Below are positions 11,323 through 23,162 of a stretch of DNA of 64,000 bases, piece after piece. The stretch is from Engraulis encrasicolus (Eukaryota > Chordata > Actinopteri > Clupeiformes > Engraulidae), in contig NC_085869.1 in NCBI RefSeq assembly GCF_034702125.1, forward strand, positions 17,063,044 through 17,127,043, given 5' to 3'. Within the stretch, counting starts at the first letter, position 1, and every line of letters begins with the position of its first letter. A program made the translations under genes and the position numbers. The notes beneath the pieces were generated by a model. That model searched no databases. It saw only the letters and a program-made list of their open reading frames with translations, and was not told the DNA's origin.

Positions 11323-11596
11323 AGCAACAACAAAATATAAATATGCTGCATTTTTTTCTTCTTCCCTGCCACTAATGGCGTCAACCCTGACAGATCTTGC
11401 CTCCGTCTTTTGGCTATTTCTCACTCCCGGCCATTAGGCGATGTGGCGCGGGCGCCGGCGGCAGGCAAAGCCTGTAGATCCTTTAATGCTCCAGTTCAGT
11501 TCAGCTCGGCTCGGCTCTCAGCTCTCAATCTACAAACTAGGTTGAGGAGGGAGCCACCCGTCCACACAGCAGACGCATCGGACAGAGAATAATGTT

Positions 11597-11852
11597 CAGG
11601 GCTGGACTGGGGGGGGGGGGGGGGGGGGGGGGGGAATAGGGCCCAGGCACTTTTGGGTTAAAGGGGACCTTCATAATTAGCGGCGCAGAACTGACTCACT
11701 GGTGGGTCCCGCACCCTCGTGGGCCCCTATTTTCAGGCATGTAAAAAAATATATATATTATTATTTTTCTTACATTTCTGAAAATAGGGGCCCACAAGGG
11801 TGCGGGCCGCACCGGGAAATGCCCGCTATGCCAGATGGTCAGTCCAGCCCTG
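11597..11852. mobile_element. hAT-type MITE, family A
   Basis: The perfect 13-bp terminal repeats are CAGGGCTGGACTG and CAGTCCAGCCCTG. The centre is a near-palindrome built of GGGCCCCTATTTTCAG and its complement around an AT-rich loop. The flanks ATAATGTT and ATAGTGTA match at 6 of 8, an aged target duplication. A run of about 26 G follows the left end (11609-11634). Confidence 0.85.
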
Positions 11853-13531
11853 ATAGTGTATGTTCGTTCAGAGTCAGCATATTCACTTAAAAATTGTAGC
11901 ACTGAGCACATGCTCTGGAGCGCAGAGACGGGTGACTGACAGCTAGTTTCTGTGCTTAATCTCAGTATCATAGTTGAAATTGCAATTGTAATTTTTGACT
12001 TTTTTCAACTTTCATTTACTAGTTTCATTACTAGCTTTACTAGTTTCATTAAAATGGCCATGCAATGTTTTGTATTTGTCCACGTAAGCAAAATAGAGAA
12101 ACATCCAACACCCCTATCAATAAGGTATCCAAATATATAGGCCTAGTTCGTTGAATTGGACTGGCATGGAACATGTAACTGTTTTTAGTACTGAATTATT
12201 TTGTGATGATGTCTTCTGTGCTTTCACCTCTATCTTTGATGATGCATCTTCTCAGAGTCCGGAGCACCTGCAAGCCACAAGCATCAGCACCATGTATCCT
12301 TTTTTCCATGATGACTTTGGTTAAATGGGCTGCTGTAAGAGCTGCTACCAGGAGGGATATTGGGACAAGGGAGTATTACCCACTATTTAGCATGACGATC
12401 ACTGACTGCAAAATGGCAATAATAAAGTGATACAGCTTAGTTTGTAAAACTACAGCATTTTAATCCACTCAACATTTTTACAGTGTCACACACCACCAGC
12501 CTAATGACTTGGCTCAATAACACATATTACTACGCCAACATTGAAACTGAGAAAAATGCCTTCAAAGCCTAGGTATTATTAGGTTGGATATGATAGTTAC
12601 TGAAAATTTAGCAAAGCAATATCTGTAAAAGGGGACACATCTTGACCATACGGCTTTGTCGAAAGATAAACGAGGTGTAATGAAGACCATTTTTTGGTCT
12701 AAACTCAATTTTGACAAAATGAAGTTACTGCACTTTGTCTTTGAATAGCAGAATAGTTGGAATACATTCAAATAATAAAAAAAACACAACTGTATTTGAA
12801 AACAGTTTTTTTTATGCTGTCTTTTTTAAATGGGCCATGCAGGACTCCCCTCCCCTGTTTGTCAGATAAAGCAGTCTTGTATGACCGTGTTTTTATTTAA
12901 CCCCATAATGTCCGCACCACCACAATGCTTTTTCAGTCTATTCAGTCCGTTTCAGTCTGGCTAAATTATTCTGTTGGAGCCTTTTACTAGAGGAGAGAGC
13001 GAGTGTTTACACCAGTCTCTTGGCTTAGATGTGCATTGTTTGGGATGTGTACTGTATGATTGATTAATAGGACTGTGTTTCAGACTCAGGGGAGGTTGTT
13101 AAGACTGCTTCCTTTGAAGAAGAGATGAAATGTATAAGAGACCATAACAGGCCTTCAATTCATCATCAATCACAGGCTTGTATACATAAAAAATAATACA
13201 AAAATGCTCTTCTTGTGACCAGTTATGAACTAGGCCATTTGCTGAACCATGGTGTAGTGGAGATTTATTGTGCACAAACCCCGCCGTGCATTGCAATTTG
13301 ATTACTGTTTAGGGCCACGCAGTTCTTGGAGAAAGGCAATTCCCTTGTAAGCTCAGTGGGGGCTCTTGCCTTTGTCACAATACAGAACAACAATGGTGAA
13401 AGGATTTGCCTCCCCTGCAATGCTGCAGAACCACCACGCCATAGTCTACTACTGGATTCCCCACACGTCACCTCTCTACTTCATTTGCTTACACTTCACT
13501 TTACCATCCAGTTAAGTTAGTTGGGTACAGT
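11853..13531. other. Unassigned AT-rich DNA
   Basis: No repeat family, RNA gene or convincing exon was seen. The frame at 12203-12430 (plus) has no splice context or recognisable protein. Confidence 0.4.
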
Positions 13532-13685
13532 CAGGGAAGCCGACAAGGCGGGACAAAGGGGTATGTTTACAGGCAGATAGGGGGCCCAGAATTGGGTCCC
13601 CATTACATTACATTGCATGTATTGGGTGAGGGAGCCTTTTCAGATGACTTTGTCCTGGGCCCGGGGAAAGCTGGCAGTGGCCCTG
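13532..13685 (+). mobile_element. hAT-type MITE, family C
   Basis: Starts CAGGGAAGCCGACAAGG and ends GGCAGTGGCCCTG. The flanks GGTACAGT (13524-13531) and GGCACAGT (13686-13693) match at 7 of 8. It carries the GGGGCCCAGAATTGGG core and the ATTACATTACAT segment typical of the family. Confidence 0.88.
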
Positions 13686-13715
13686 GGCACAGTAGCCTCT
13701 TTGCCCTGATGGGCC

Positions 13716-13893
13716 TGCAGGCGGGCCCGTTCTCTCATTGCTGAAGACACTCAACTACATCATAACAATATTGCTATGACATGACCCAGACGCCTTAAGT
13801 AACAGATTAAGAGTTGCTCATTTCAATTTCGGTGACAGTAAGGTTAACATAGGCTATGCACAAAGGGGTTAACCTATGTAACAACATGTTATA
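13716..13893 (+). repeat. Dispersed repeat Y, copy 1
   Basis: The order GCGGGCCCG, TTGCTGAA, ACTCAACTACATCATA, ATTGCTAT, GGTGACAGTAAGGTT, AGGCT recurs in inverted orientation at 63484-63610. Length and gaps differ. It abuts the MITE at 13532. No gene is present, and the element type is unknown. Confidence 0.55.
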
Positions 13894-14774
13894 TTACTTG
13901 CACGGTAATCAAGAGGACGCCCCACACTAACATATGTGGACCACTTAACTAATATCTGGATACTTAAGAAGCACGCAGGAACCCAGAGTACCAGTGAATT
14001 GAAAAGATGTATGGGGAATCGGGATGACAGGAAGCAACGATGGAAGGCTCGTCTGAGGACGACCTAGAGAGAGAGAGAGACGGTAATGTGTGCAATGTGT
14101 ATTGGGATGTAGATATAGTAGACACACTAAAAATACAACATAAAGTAAAGCGCAACCCATCCTTCGTGTGCACAAGTGTATAAATTAGAAGTCAGATCAT
14201 GATTCGCGTGTAAGTACACCAGTACAAGAGTACATAGTTCTTACACCTTTTACTCCACTGTCCCAGCGTTTTTACTTTTCTTTAACTCTGGCCATATGAA
14301 AACCCCTAGCCTGTCCTCCTCACAGTTAAGTGTTAAAGTAATTGTTTCTTTCTTTTTATTAATAATGAGCATGGTAGTCACATTCCTAACATAGCCCACT
14401 CTGGAGACAGGAGTGTGCATATAATGTCATTTCTATAGCTGTGAAGAAGACATACAGCACTACTGTGTAGGTCCAGTATGAATGTAATTGAATTTTGACT
14501 CATTGATCGAGATAGAAATTTGAGTTGTGGCTTCCATTGTGAAGCGGTCCATCTACTAATTAACATGCCTAATTAAAAATAGCAAGCAGCGGTGTAATGA
14601 CCAAAGTTGATATTAAACTACTAGTTTCTCTTTGATGAAGTAATGAGTCCATTATTCCACTTTCACTCCAAACTGATTGATATGCGAGAATTGTTCCCGA
14701 AATGCAGCGAAAGATATGACAGCATACTCGTGAAGGAAACAGATGAAGCAATAGAGCCATTAGACAGAGATACA
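13894..14774. other. Unassigned DNA
   Basis: Nothing recognisable apart from a short GAGA run at 14068-14080. Confidence 0.4.
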
Positions 14775-15018
14775 AGTTGTCATACAGATGACATAACAGT
14801 GTCATAATAGTGTCAAAACAGTGTCATGACACTGTCAGTGTCATAAATGTTTTATAGTCATGAAAAGGTGACATTGTTTGGGCTGTCTGCGTCATAACCG
14901 AATGTCACTTAATGATAAAGTCATAAAATGTTTACATGTATGACATTAAACTTCGGCTTTTTTCGCACACCTCAGCTGGCAGGTGCGTCGGAGATGGCAC
15001 CATGGGTCACTCAGCAAT

Positions 15019-15139
15019 AGTTTAAAGAAACTCCCGCACACTGACCATTGCACATTGCCTGATGAAGGTCTAGTACCGAAACGTCGTTTATTAAAGAAAG
15101 AACAGCGAAATGGTCAGTGTGCGGGAGTTTCTTTAAACT
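15019..15139. mobile_element. Insert with perfect 31-bp inverted ends around a hammerhead-like motif
   Basis: Bases 15019-15049 and 15109-15139 are perfect reverse complements over 31 nt, with a 59-nt loop. The loop holds CTGATGA, a short GGT...ACC helix and GAAACG (15059-15083). The array on either side continues in register, so this is likely a discrete insertion or a foldback repeat. Confidence 0.75.
15059..15083 (+). ncRNA. Hammerhead-ribozyme-like core half, copy 1
   Basis: CTGATGA (15059-15065) and GAAA (15078-15081) flank a potential 3-bp helix GGT/ACC. CUGANGA and GAAA around helix II are the invariant core of hammerhead ribozymes, which are known in Penelope-like elements and other repeats. 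A matching cleavage strand (NUH after helix III) is not evident, so activity is unproven. Confidence 0.4.
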
Positions 15140-15652
15140 ACATGTATGACATTGACATAATATTTATGACACATGAATGACTGCATTATGACACTGCTAT
15201 GATGACATCGACATAATGTTTATGACACATGAATGACTGCATTATGACACTGCTATGACATTGTCATGTCATGCGTATGACGCCGGCGTCAAGTAAAGTG
15301 TTACCGAGATATACCTAGGTAGCCTGAGTACATAACAGCCAAATGTGCTAAATGACTGTTTTTGAGGCTTGCACAGCTGCAAACGCGGTTTGAGCAGCAT
15401 AGAGACCTACTCTGGAGGCATATCCGAATAACTGTATCAATGTGCACTGTCAAATTAAACACATTGACACTGCACACAGCAAAAGGGCCCTCCAAAGGCT
15501 CCAATTCTCCTCCCCAGCCAGTACGTGATCAGCAGACAGCAGGCTTGAGCAGGGAAGGCACGGCGTATCGTACCGTAACGTCTGGAAGGGAAGTGTTTCA
15601 GTTACACACAGACGAGGCAGTTCAGCGGCACCTGAGGAGGCATTGCTTTACC

Positions 15653-15935
15653 CAGGGCCGTATTAACGCACAGGCTAGATATGGCTGCATCCTAGGGGCC
15701 CCCACCTGCCAGGGGGGCCCTGATTGGCCAAAAGTAAAACATTGCAAAATTGTGACAAGACACAATATTGAAAAATTCAGCTGTTGTGTTGAATACAATT
15801 GGTAGACGTGTTCTCCTTAATTCCTGATTCATAACTATGACACTGTCTATGTAAACTTGTCGGAAGATTAACCTCCCGGGGGGGGGCACAGCAACCTGTA
15901 GCCCAGGGGCCCCAGTTCATCTTAATCCGGCCCTG
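15653..15935 (+). mobile_element. hAT-type MITE, family B
   Basis: Begins CAGGGCCGTATTAA and ends TTAATCCGGCCCTG, with inner inverted blocks around CCTAGGGGCCCC. The flanks GCTTTACC and GCTGTAGC match at 6 of 8. The body contains GATTGGCCAAAAG and a GACACTGTCTATGTAA segment shared by all family B copies. It is non-coding. Confidence 0.85.
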
Positions 15936-17578
15936 GCTGTAGCGGTGTAATTTAAAAGGCTGCCTGCCGCTGAAGAGGAGGCTCGGCTCACTGAGAATTT
16001 CCCCTGTCGGTTTGATAGAGGGCCCTGATGTGCCTGTCTCCGGGAGAAGGCAGGACATGAGAGTTCCTGGGTGAAGTGCCAGGGAGATGGAGCGCTGAGT
16101 GAGGTGAGGCAGCGAACTAGCGCAGCGCCGGGTGGAGCGGAGCGGAGCGGAGGGGGCCCCCTAACAGGCCCTCTGCTGACTCGGGGGGTGCAGAGAGGGA
16201 TGTATTGATTTGCACTCCCTCCTATTGGCTATGCCTTTTGACTTAAACTGTGGGTGAATGGTCCCACTGGCCCTCGGACAGGGCATGACAAGACTGGGAA
16301 GAGAAGAGAGGTGTAGGCCTATCCAGTGTGATGGCCGGACTACGTGTTGTAGGCTACCGCTTGGCTTTTTAAGAGAAAAGTGATGGAGAGGGAAAGACTG
16401 CACTTGCAACGTGCTCTAAAATAGCCTGTTTTTTTTTTTGAATGGATGAGAAAGCATAATAGAGAGCCATTACCCATAATTTCATGTTCTTTGTGTGTCA
16501 TAATGGTCATCATTCTGGGTGATTAATTTCTTTGAAAAGTTAATGAGTGCACACTTTATCTTAATTTCCCCCCCCGTTTTCTTTCTTTTTTTCTCCCCTA
16601 CAATTAAAGATAGGACATCTGAATGATCACAGCAAAATGCTGGATAACCAATGAGCTTCTAAAACTTTGCTGTTGCTAAGGAACCATGGTCCTCCGGTCT
16701 CCCCGGCGATGCAACTTCTGCTAAGAGGTGAATAGCTTATCTAGAAAAACAGCTGGATTCCCAAGAAAGTCCTCAATTTGTTATATTGCCCTTATCTAAT
16801 GTGGCTTGTCAGCATTATATTTCAAAATTATTTTTCAATACTTCATACTATGCATAGTTAATGCAATAAAGATGTGACAGTTTGACCAACAACCGTTGGC
16901 AGTTGTGATTTATTTTGGCGTGTTTTGGCAAAAGAGGCAACAGAGTTGGATGGGTGCCAAGGTAGAAAAACAGATCTCCACATTATTTGTATGTAGTACA
17001 TTTACAGGGAAATGTGTTCCCTCCCTTGCCAAACAAAATTATATCTCCAAGCATCTTTCAAAAAAACTGAGAGACGGAAATGACCCGCTGCACTTCAGCA
17101 ACAACTAATTGGAAACACTGCAGCAAGTAAAAGTTTGAAGAATGAAAATAATAACAATACATCTCCACAAGACTTGAATGCTATAGTATATAGGGCAATG
17201 ACATTTAGATGTTATTTATGTTATTTTTCAGAATGGTTAGTGCCTTGAGATTTTTGTATAGGCCTCAGCAACGTAGACCTACGGTATAATTCATGCTGCT
17301 GTACAAATGCCTACTTCATATACATGCATGTGCTGTAGTGTGCATAATGTTATGTGCAGGTTAATATTCTGCCAGAGTATTGGACATTTGCATTACAGGC
17401 ACTGCTCTCACAGAGCAGTGGAGATATGCTGCCCTCTTTTGGTGCTGGAGAAGAGGATTCCAAATGCACAGACCGTGCTTTCACAGCTGGACTAGAACTA
17501 CCATCATCCCTCACTGACCATGAATGAAGGCAAAAGAAGCCCTGGCGACAGCCACAGAGCACTGGACAGACATGTAGA
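15936..17578. other. Unassigned DNA, possible conserved regulatory block at 16430-16830
   Basis: A GGAGC run occurs at 16130-16150. From 16430 to 16830 the sequence is free of repeats and dense in TAAT/ATTA and GATAA-like sites, as often seen in conserved non-coding elements. Conservation cannot be judged from one sequence. No exon was recognised. Confidence 0.25.
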
Positions 17579-17851
17579 CAGGGCTGGATTAATGCAAAGG
17601 CTAGATATGGCTGCAGTTTAGGGGCCTACGCCTGCCAGGGCCCCCCCCTGATTGGCCAAAAGTGAAAAAATGGCAGAATTGTTTCAAGATGCAATACTGT
17701 CGTGTTGGGTACAGTTGGTAGACATGTTATCCTTAATTTCTACCCGGTTGTTGTGACACTATCTATATAAATTTGCCGTGAAATTTGCCTTCTGCGGGGG
17801 CTCACAGCAACCTGTAGCCTAGGGGCCCCAGGCCATCTTAATCCAGCCCTG
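17579..17851 (+). mobile_element. hAT-type MITE, family B
   Basis: Ends are CAGGGCTGGATTAA and TTAATCCAGCCCTG. The flanks CATGTAGA (17571-17578) and CATGCAGA (17852-17859) match at 7 of 8. The body aligns with the copy at 15653, including GGCTAGATATGGCTGCAG near the left end. Confidence 0.9.
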
Positions 17852-18018
17852 CATGCAGAGCAGTCCAAGGGAGTCTTAGCCTGACTATGACCACTTCAAA
17901 GCTCCGAGAGCATTTAGTCTGGCCTAGCATTGTCAATCGATAAAATCGATAAGACCACCCATTCCTTTACTCAGCTGCTAATTGAACTTGTGTGTCATTT
18001 TCCTAAACCCCGAGACGT

Positions 18019-18110
18019 TGGGCCCAGGGCAAAGTTATCCAATACATAAAAGTGTAATGAAAACTCGATTTTGGGCCCCCTGTCTCCCTGGGCCTGGGAC
18101 AACTGACCCC
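18019..18110 (-). mobile_element. Family C MITE fragment
   Basis: GGGCCCAGGGCAAAGTTATC, the CCAATACAT block, TTTTGGGCCCCCTGTCTCC and CTGGGACAACTGACC match reverse-oriented family C copies. Both termini are eroded and no target duplication remains. Confidence 0.65.
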
Positions 18111-18253
18111 TATATCCAGGCAGTTGATAACACATGTCAGCATTTGCATAGCATGCTGATATACAGCATGCATACACTATATGTATACTGTATGTCAAAG
18201 TGGAGAGGACTATAAACCATGATCCACTCTCTTTTCGACATTCACAAGGGTGA

Positions 18254-18620
18254 ATTAAAGGGATGGTTCGGAGTAGAATCACCCTAATGCCATTTGAACC
18301 GTGACACCCATCCACCTTTACACCCGAAGTGTTTTCTGCCGCAGACTTACATCAACAGAGTTGCCGTGTTATTCGATGTTTATTCCGGATAGCTTGACTC
18401 AAGCGCATATGGATCCCGGGCACCGTCTCCAAACTTTCCCCACAAAAAATAACATGTCATGACGCCAAACTTCTACAGTATAACAAATGTGGTTTGTACT
18501 CACAAAAAGATGAATTTGAAACTTTGTACATAGTCCAGGAGTTTATTAGTAACAACACACGAGACGATTAGCTTTTCTTGCTGCTAAACATCCGTCGACG
18601 TCACTTCCTCCAGCTGGGAC
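18254..18620. repeat. Probable DNA-element fragment (AAAGGGATGGTTCGG start)
   Basis: The start TTAAAGGGATGGTTCGGAG and the following CCATTTGAAC resemble a repeat start common in fish genomes (from memory). No matching right end was found in the window, so it is either truncated or runs further than I can trace. Confidence 0.4.
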
Positions 18621-18804
18621 TGTCTACATTTTCACACCACAGCTCCGTGACCCACCCATGATCCCTCCGCAACCCACTAATGAAACACTGACCTAAAACC
18701 ACCAGTTAAGAAACAGTGATATAAAGCATTTATTTGATGAATGAGTGTGTTCCAAGGTGTGCCATCTGTTTTATTGACAAAGTGGTGGTAAAATTGATTT
18801 AACC

Positions 18805-18970
18805 CGTTAAAACGCGTCGTTATAAATTTGTTGTTACCAGAATGGCAATGACTGAGTCGTAGTGCATTACTAAAGGCCCTTGTGTTATGTCATAGTAGTG
18901 TAGTGGTAATTAACCTTTCAATGGCTATTACAGCGTGCCTCAGGTGGTACGGTACGGCGTGCATTAAGAG
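18805..18970. repeat. Dispersed repeat X, copy 2
   Basis: Matches 157-320 over its full length, including TTGTTGTTACCAG, GTGCATTACTAAAG, GTGTAGTG and ACAGCGTGCC. It is a free-standing copy here, which shows that X is an element in its own right. Confidence 0.6.
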
Positions 18971-19593
18971 AATAACTGAGTGGGGATTGAGAGTAAGACG
19001 TGAAGTAGGTGGCCATAGGCCATTGAAGGCTCATTTTGCTGTGACACATCAAAAGGTCCTGAAGGTATGCCATTACCACTGTAACCACAAGGGTTTTCCA
19101 TACCAAATGGCCTTCTATACCATTAGGCCTACTGTATATTTTTTTAAGATAGGCTGTTGGGTGGTTGCTTTGCCTCATGTTAAAAAAAAAATGATGATTA
19201 ATTTGATTAGTGACAAGTATTTTGAAAATATTGCAATTTAATAGGATACAGTCATTCATGTGGAGTCAGCCATGTAATAGTTGATGTGAATCCAGAGGAT
19301 CTCACTCTGTGACAGCTTGAACATTCAATGCTGAATGCAATCTCAACATGCTTCTATTATAAGCAGAGGTACGAAAATACCACACAGGTAATCAGGAGAA
19401 ACACATCATCTTCATGCTAACAGTAATTAACCTCCCACATATACTGATGATGGAAACACATCATGTGTGGACAACTGTCTCTTATTTTGTGGTTTTGTGC
19501 AAACCTGTCCATGCTGAATACTTGGATTAACATGGGTACACTGTGGATAAAGCCTTTTGGTAATATATTTGTTGTTTTATTTTGTTACGCATA
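18971..19593. other. Unassigned DNA
   Basis: No recognisable gene or repeat. The two overlapping frames at 18882-19259 run on opposite strands across repeat X and lack any protein family feature. Confidence 0.4.
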
Positions 19594-19601
19594 ATTGTGT
19601 T

Positions 19602-21496
19602 CAGGCCTGGACTGGGAGAACAAAATGGCCCGGGCATTTTTGGCCCAGACCGGCCCCTCATAATCAGCGGAGCACATGCGATTACTTATTGACCAAGCGG
19701 CCTATGCGAAAAGGCGCAATATTCATGCATGAATCTCTCTTTCAGCTACCAGAAAACACCAGGAAATGTGTGCTGACTATATCAACTATTTATTTAAAAT
19801 CTTAGTTTGGGCAGTGGTTTAGAAATGCAATAGATGACCACACTCACAGCAAAAGTAGTCTAGGCCTACTCTACTTCTCTCTCTAACTCAACCTCATCCT
19901 GGCCTGGTTTGACTAGATGAGAAGAGGGAGATAGATTATTTTTCTCAATGTATGCAGCACTTGCAAAATATTCAAATTAATATAGTATTCAGTGCATTGT
20001 TTGTCTAGTAATTTATACAATAAAGATGTTTGTGTCACAAGTCTTATTTTCTCTTGCTGACCCATGGGCACCAGAGGAGGTGCGACAGGCAGCAATGCCT
20101 AGCACGTATTAACAGCTACCTGTACAATCCTGAGTGTATAGCCTACTCATAAATTGACCTAGATTAATGTTAAATTGAGGGTTTCTTCTAACAGGTGCAT
20201 TAGAAGAGGGGTTAATTTCCTGTTATCAAAATGCATCTCTCATTGCATAAGGAAGCTACTTTAATAGCTTGAATGATGAAAGAAAATCATGAACTGCCTA
20301 TCACCACAATGCTTTAGTGTGTCAAATATGTTAAGAAAGCATTAACATACTGAAGTTTCAAAATGAGCAGTGCTGAAAGTGGTAGGCTACATAAAATAGT
20401 CTACAGATAAAACTGTATCAAAAGCTTATTCAAAAGAAATTCTTCAATCATTTATCATTTCTAATTGTCCTGGATAAAATAACAGCTGAGAGAGATAGAG
20501 AGAGAGAGATGCTAGGTCTTTACCTACAGAATATGGTTTGATTGTGCTCCAAGAATTAAAAAAAAAAAAATCCGTTTGGCAAACTTTTTCCACACGCGAG
20601 ACGCGACAACCGTTACACGACATATGGACATTTTCACTGCGTGGTAAATGTGATTACGCAAACGATCGCTGAATATTTAGTGAGAGTAGGCATGAGTTTG
20701 ACAGTCTTCGAAACGCATTTGGTACACGGAATGCTTTAGAACAACACCACTGGTGTTCCATTTAATGCTATACATTTGGCACACTGCGGTGGCTACTATA
20801 TTGTTAATATTATTCACGTCAGTGGTTTGGTGTATGGAATGTTTGTCTTCTCAAATGTCCGTGAGTCGTGCGACCGGTTCAAAGCACTCAAGCACACTTA
20901 TAGTGGTGGGAATTAATGCCCTATTTAATATTAATGTTCAATGCTGAAGTGAGAGTTGGGGAGAGGCATGGAGTATCCTAAGGTTTGAAAGACTCATACC
21001 TGTCAGGGCTCGTAGAGGCTACTACTGCCGCTTCACCTGCTGTCTCCTAGCGTGCTCCTTCACTTCCAACATGCAAAAGTTGTTGTCCCTCTCCTGCTGC
21101 TACAACACTACATGCGTGAACACATTATCTTGCCACTGCTGCAAGTTTTTTTTATCCCTTTTCCGCAAGCTTTTCCACGCCACCTTTTAGTTTTAGTCTC
21201 TCCATCGCTTGTGTCTCAAATTTGCGCGCGATGCATGGTAGGGGTGGGGCCGCAATGGATAGTTAAGTCCGACTCAGATGCACCAATGGGACACCCCCTC
21301 CCTCTAGCCCCTTTACTTGTGGGCTGATGTCATTGGAGGAGGGCCGAGGGCCGTCAGCACGAAATTGTGGGCCGCCGGTCAAATTTTTTAAAAAACATTA
21401 ATAACAATTATTTTTTAAAACCGACATCACCGGCCCTCTAGGGGCGTCGGCCCACCGGGATTTTGCCCGGTTTGCCAGATTGCCAGTCCACCCCTG
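19602..21496. mobile_element. Long (1.9-kb) family A hAT element
   Basis: The left end CAGGCCTGGACTGG (19602) and right end CCAGTCCACCCCTG (to 21496) are family A termini. They are flanked by a perfect 8-bp duplication ATTGTGTT (19594-19601 and 21497-21504). The sub-terminal GGCCCGGGCATTTTTGG and GGGATTTTGCCCGG are also family-like. The other family A copies are 224-498 bp, so about 1.6 kb of extra sequence lies inside. I find no transposase frame in it, so it may be an eroded long member or hold nested insertions. Confidence 0.75.
20608..20880. repeat. Inverted repeat inside the long family A element
   Basis: AACCGTTACACGAC followed by GGACATTT (from 20608) recurs inverted near 20843-20880 (complement AACCGGTCGCACGAC, then GGACATTT). 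A small hairpin AACACCACTGGTGTT lies between them (20743-20757). The arrangement suggests a nested MITE of unknown type. Confidence 0.45.
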
Positions 21497-21504
21497 ATTG
21501 TGTT

Positions 21505-22907
21505 CCATGGCCTGTTCTGGAAGAAGTAGAAAACATTGGAATATCAAAATTTCAACAGTATTCTGATAACTGAAACCGAAACTGAAACTGATACTGTTTA
21601 CTTTCATGTCAAGAATATGAGAAATGAATCAGCCTACAATGACAGTTATTAAATACATATTGCATCTTGTGGAAAGAACAAAAGCTTACTTTTTGAAGTG
21701 CAATGCTCGTTTCCCCTCTATTGACCCAGTGCCGAAACACTGTGCAGATGAGGCATCTCAGGTTCCTACAAGAAATTCTCTGAGAACATATTTATCTCTC
21801 TGAGACACAACGCACTGAGGTGTCCAGTTTTAAAAACATATCTCATTTACCACATAATGACAGGACTTGAGGACAAAGGCACGACTCTTGAATATTCCGA
21901 AACAAAAAGTATAAATGTCATTGAAAAGAATTAGGTCCAAAAAAGAAGATAATTTGTTCCAAATATTGTATTATTGCCAGAATACTTTCTGCCAATTTTT
22001 AAACACGACTAGCCTGTCATGACTATCTGAATGGAATGTTCAGCCTCTTTTGAGTGTAGTTCAACTGAACTAGTAATAGCCTACAATTTGCCATATTTGC
22101 CTCCTCCACTAGGGTGCGCCCTTCACTATACAATATACACAAGTCGCCTGTAAGGCATGACCATAACATTTGGGTTGTTTTAGGCTGTGGCTCCTGCTGT
22201 GTCTGCTGTTGAGATTCCATCCTATGGATAATGTTGTGTTTGCTTTGGACTGAGCCTTACGCTCCTTACCTTGCCTGTCATGTATACAGCGCCCAACATG
22301 CATTTACATAAAACTCATTAGCGTCTAAATGATGCTGATTATGTATATTATTCCTTCCAGAAGTGCCACATTAAGTTAACCACAGTGTTAGTCTTTATTT
22401 TACATTATGAGAGCGATCTGTATTTGCAGTCTTGTCAACTGTAGTCGTTTGGCTGTATGTGTCTTGTCTATGAACTCCAAAAAGTGAGAAACATGTGCAG
22501 CCCTCCATTTCCTGCTCCACGTCATGAATGTTTCAAACTCAGACATTCATTTGAATGCTTGTCACACCATGGAAAGGTTAGCATGTGGCCGCACCCCAAG
22601 GCTGTGTGCGATATTCTTTCTTTACTCTGGGTTCTGTCTCTCTAGCACAGCCATTCAAGATCAATCCATTCCCTTAGAAACCCCAGGCCACATAAAAAGA
22701 ACAGACAAACTGCATGCAAGGTCCTCTGGGGATGGTCCCCCTAAATTATTTGCTAGCAATCAAATTCACATTGTCACCATCTTGTTGGGTTGGAGGCTTT
22801 GCGTGTTTGAGTATTATATTAATTATGTGCGGCTATGGCAGATACTCAAAGGAATCATCTCAGTGTTTTGATGCTCCCCAGTCCCACATCATCACACTAT
22901 GGAGGAG
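21505..22907. other. Unassigned DNA
   Basis: No gene or repeat family was recognised. Open frames (22023-22303 minus, 22457-22871 plus) overlap each other and show no domain. Confidence 0.4.
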
Positions 22908-22915
22908 GATGGATC

Positions 22916-23154
22916 CAGGGCTGGACTGGCCATCTGGCATAGGGGGCATTTCCCAGTGGGCCCTGCACCCTCGTCTGCCCCTATTTTCACAAATGTAAAA
23001 AACAAACAAAACAAAAAAAACTTTTTTTTTAAAATTATATTTCTGAAAATAGGGGCACACGAGGATGCAGGACTCACCGGGAAATCAATTCGGCGCTGCT
23101 AATGATGAGGGGCCCAAAGTGCCCGGTCACTATTCCTCCCCCAGTCCAGCACTG
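22916..23154. mobile_element. hAT-type MITE, family A
   Basis: Terminal CAGGGCTGGACTGG and CCAGTCCAGCACTG. The flanks GATGGATC (22908-22915) and GACGGATC (23155-23162) match at 7 of 8. The central near-palindrome is formed by CCCCTATTTTCACAAATG and its counterpart around A- and T-runs. Confidence 0.9.
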
Positions 23155-23162
23155 GACGGATC

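Larger units (their letters stand above)
14775..15305. repeat. TGACA-rich dispersed DNA element with nested hairpin insertion
   Basis: Many degenerate repeats of GTCATAA/ATGACA occur, including two nearly identical 50-base units around 15155-15250 (CACATGAATGACTGCATTATGACACTGC core). The right end GGCGTCAAGTAAAGTGTTACC resembles the GGTAACACTTTA end of the MITE at 36673. A separate hairpin (15019-15139) interrupts the array. It is a non-coding DNA-transposon-like sequence. Confidence 0.6.

Noticed and set aside
17878..17940. Small hAT copy suggested by TTAGCCTGACT and TTAGTCTGGCC
   Set aside because: The two words are not in a consistent inverted arrangement and no target duplication was found.
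20753..21327. Possible transposase in the long family A element
   Set aside because: Frames are short, hydrophobic and without hAT motifs such as the dimerisation region.
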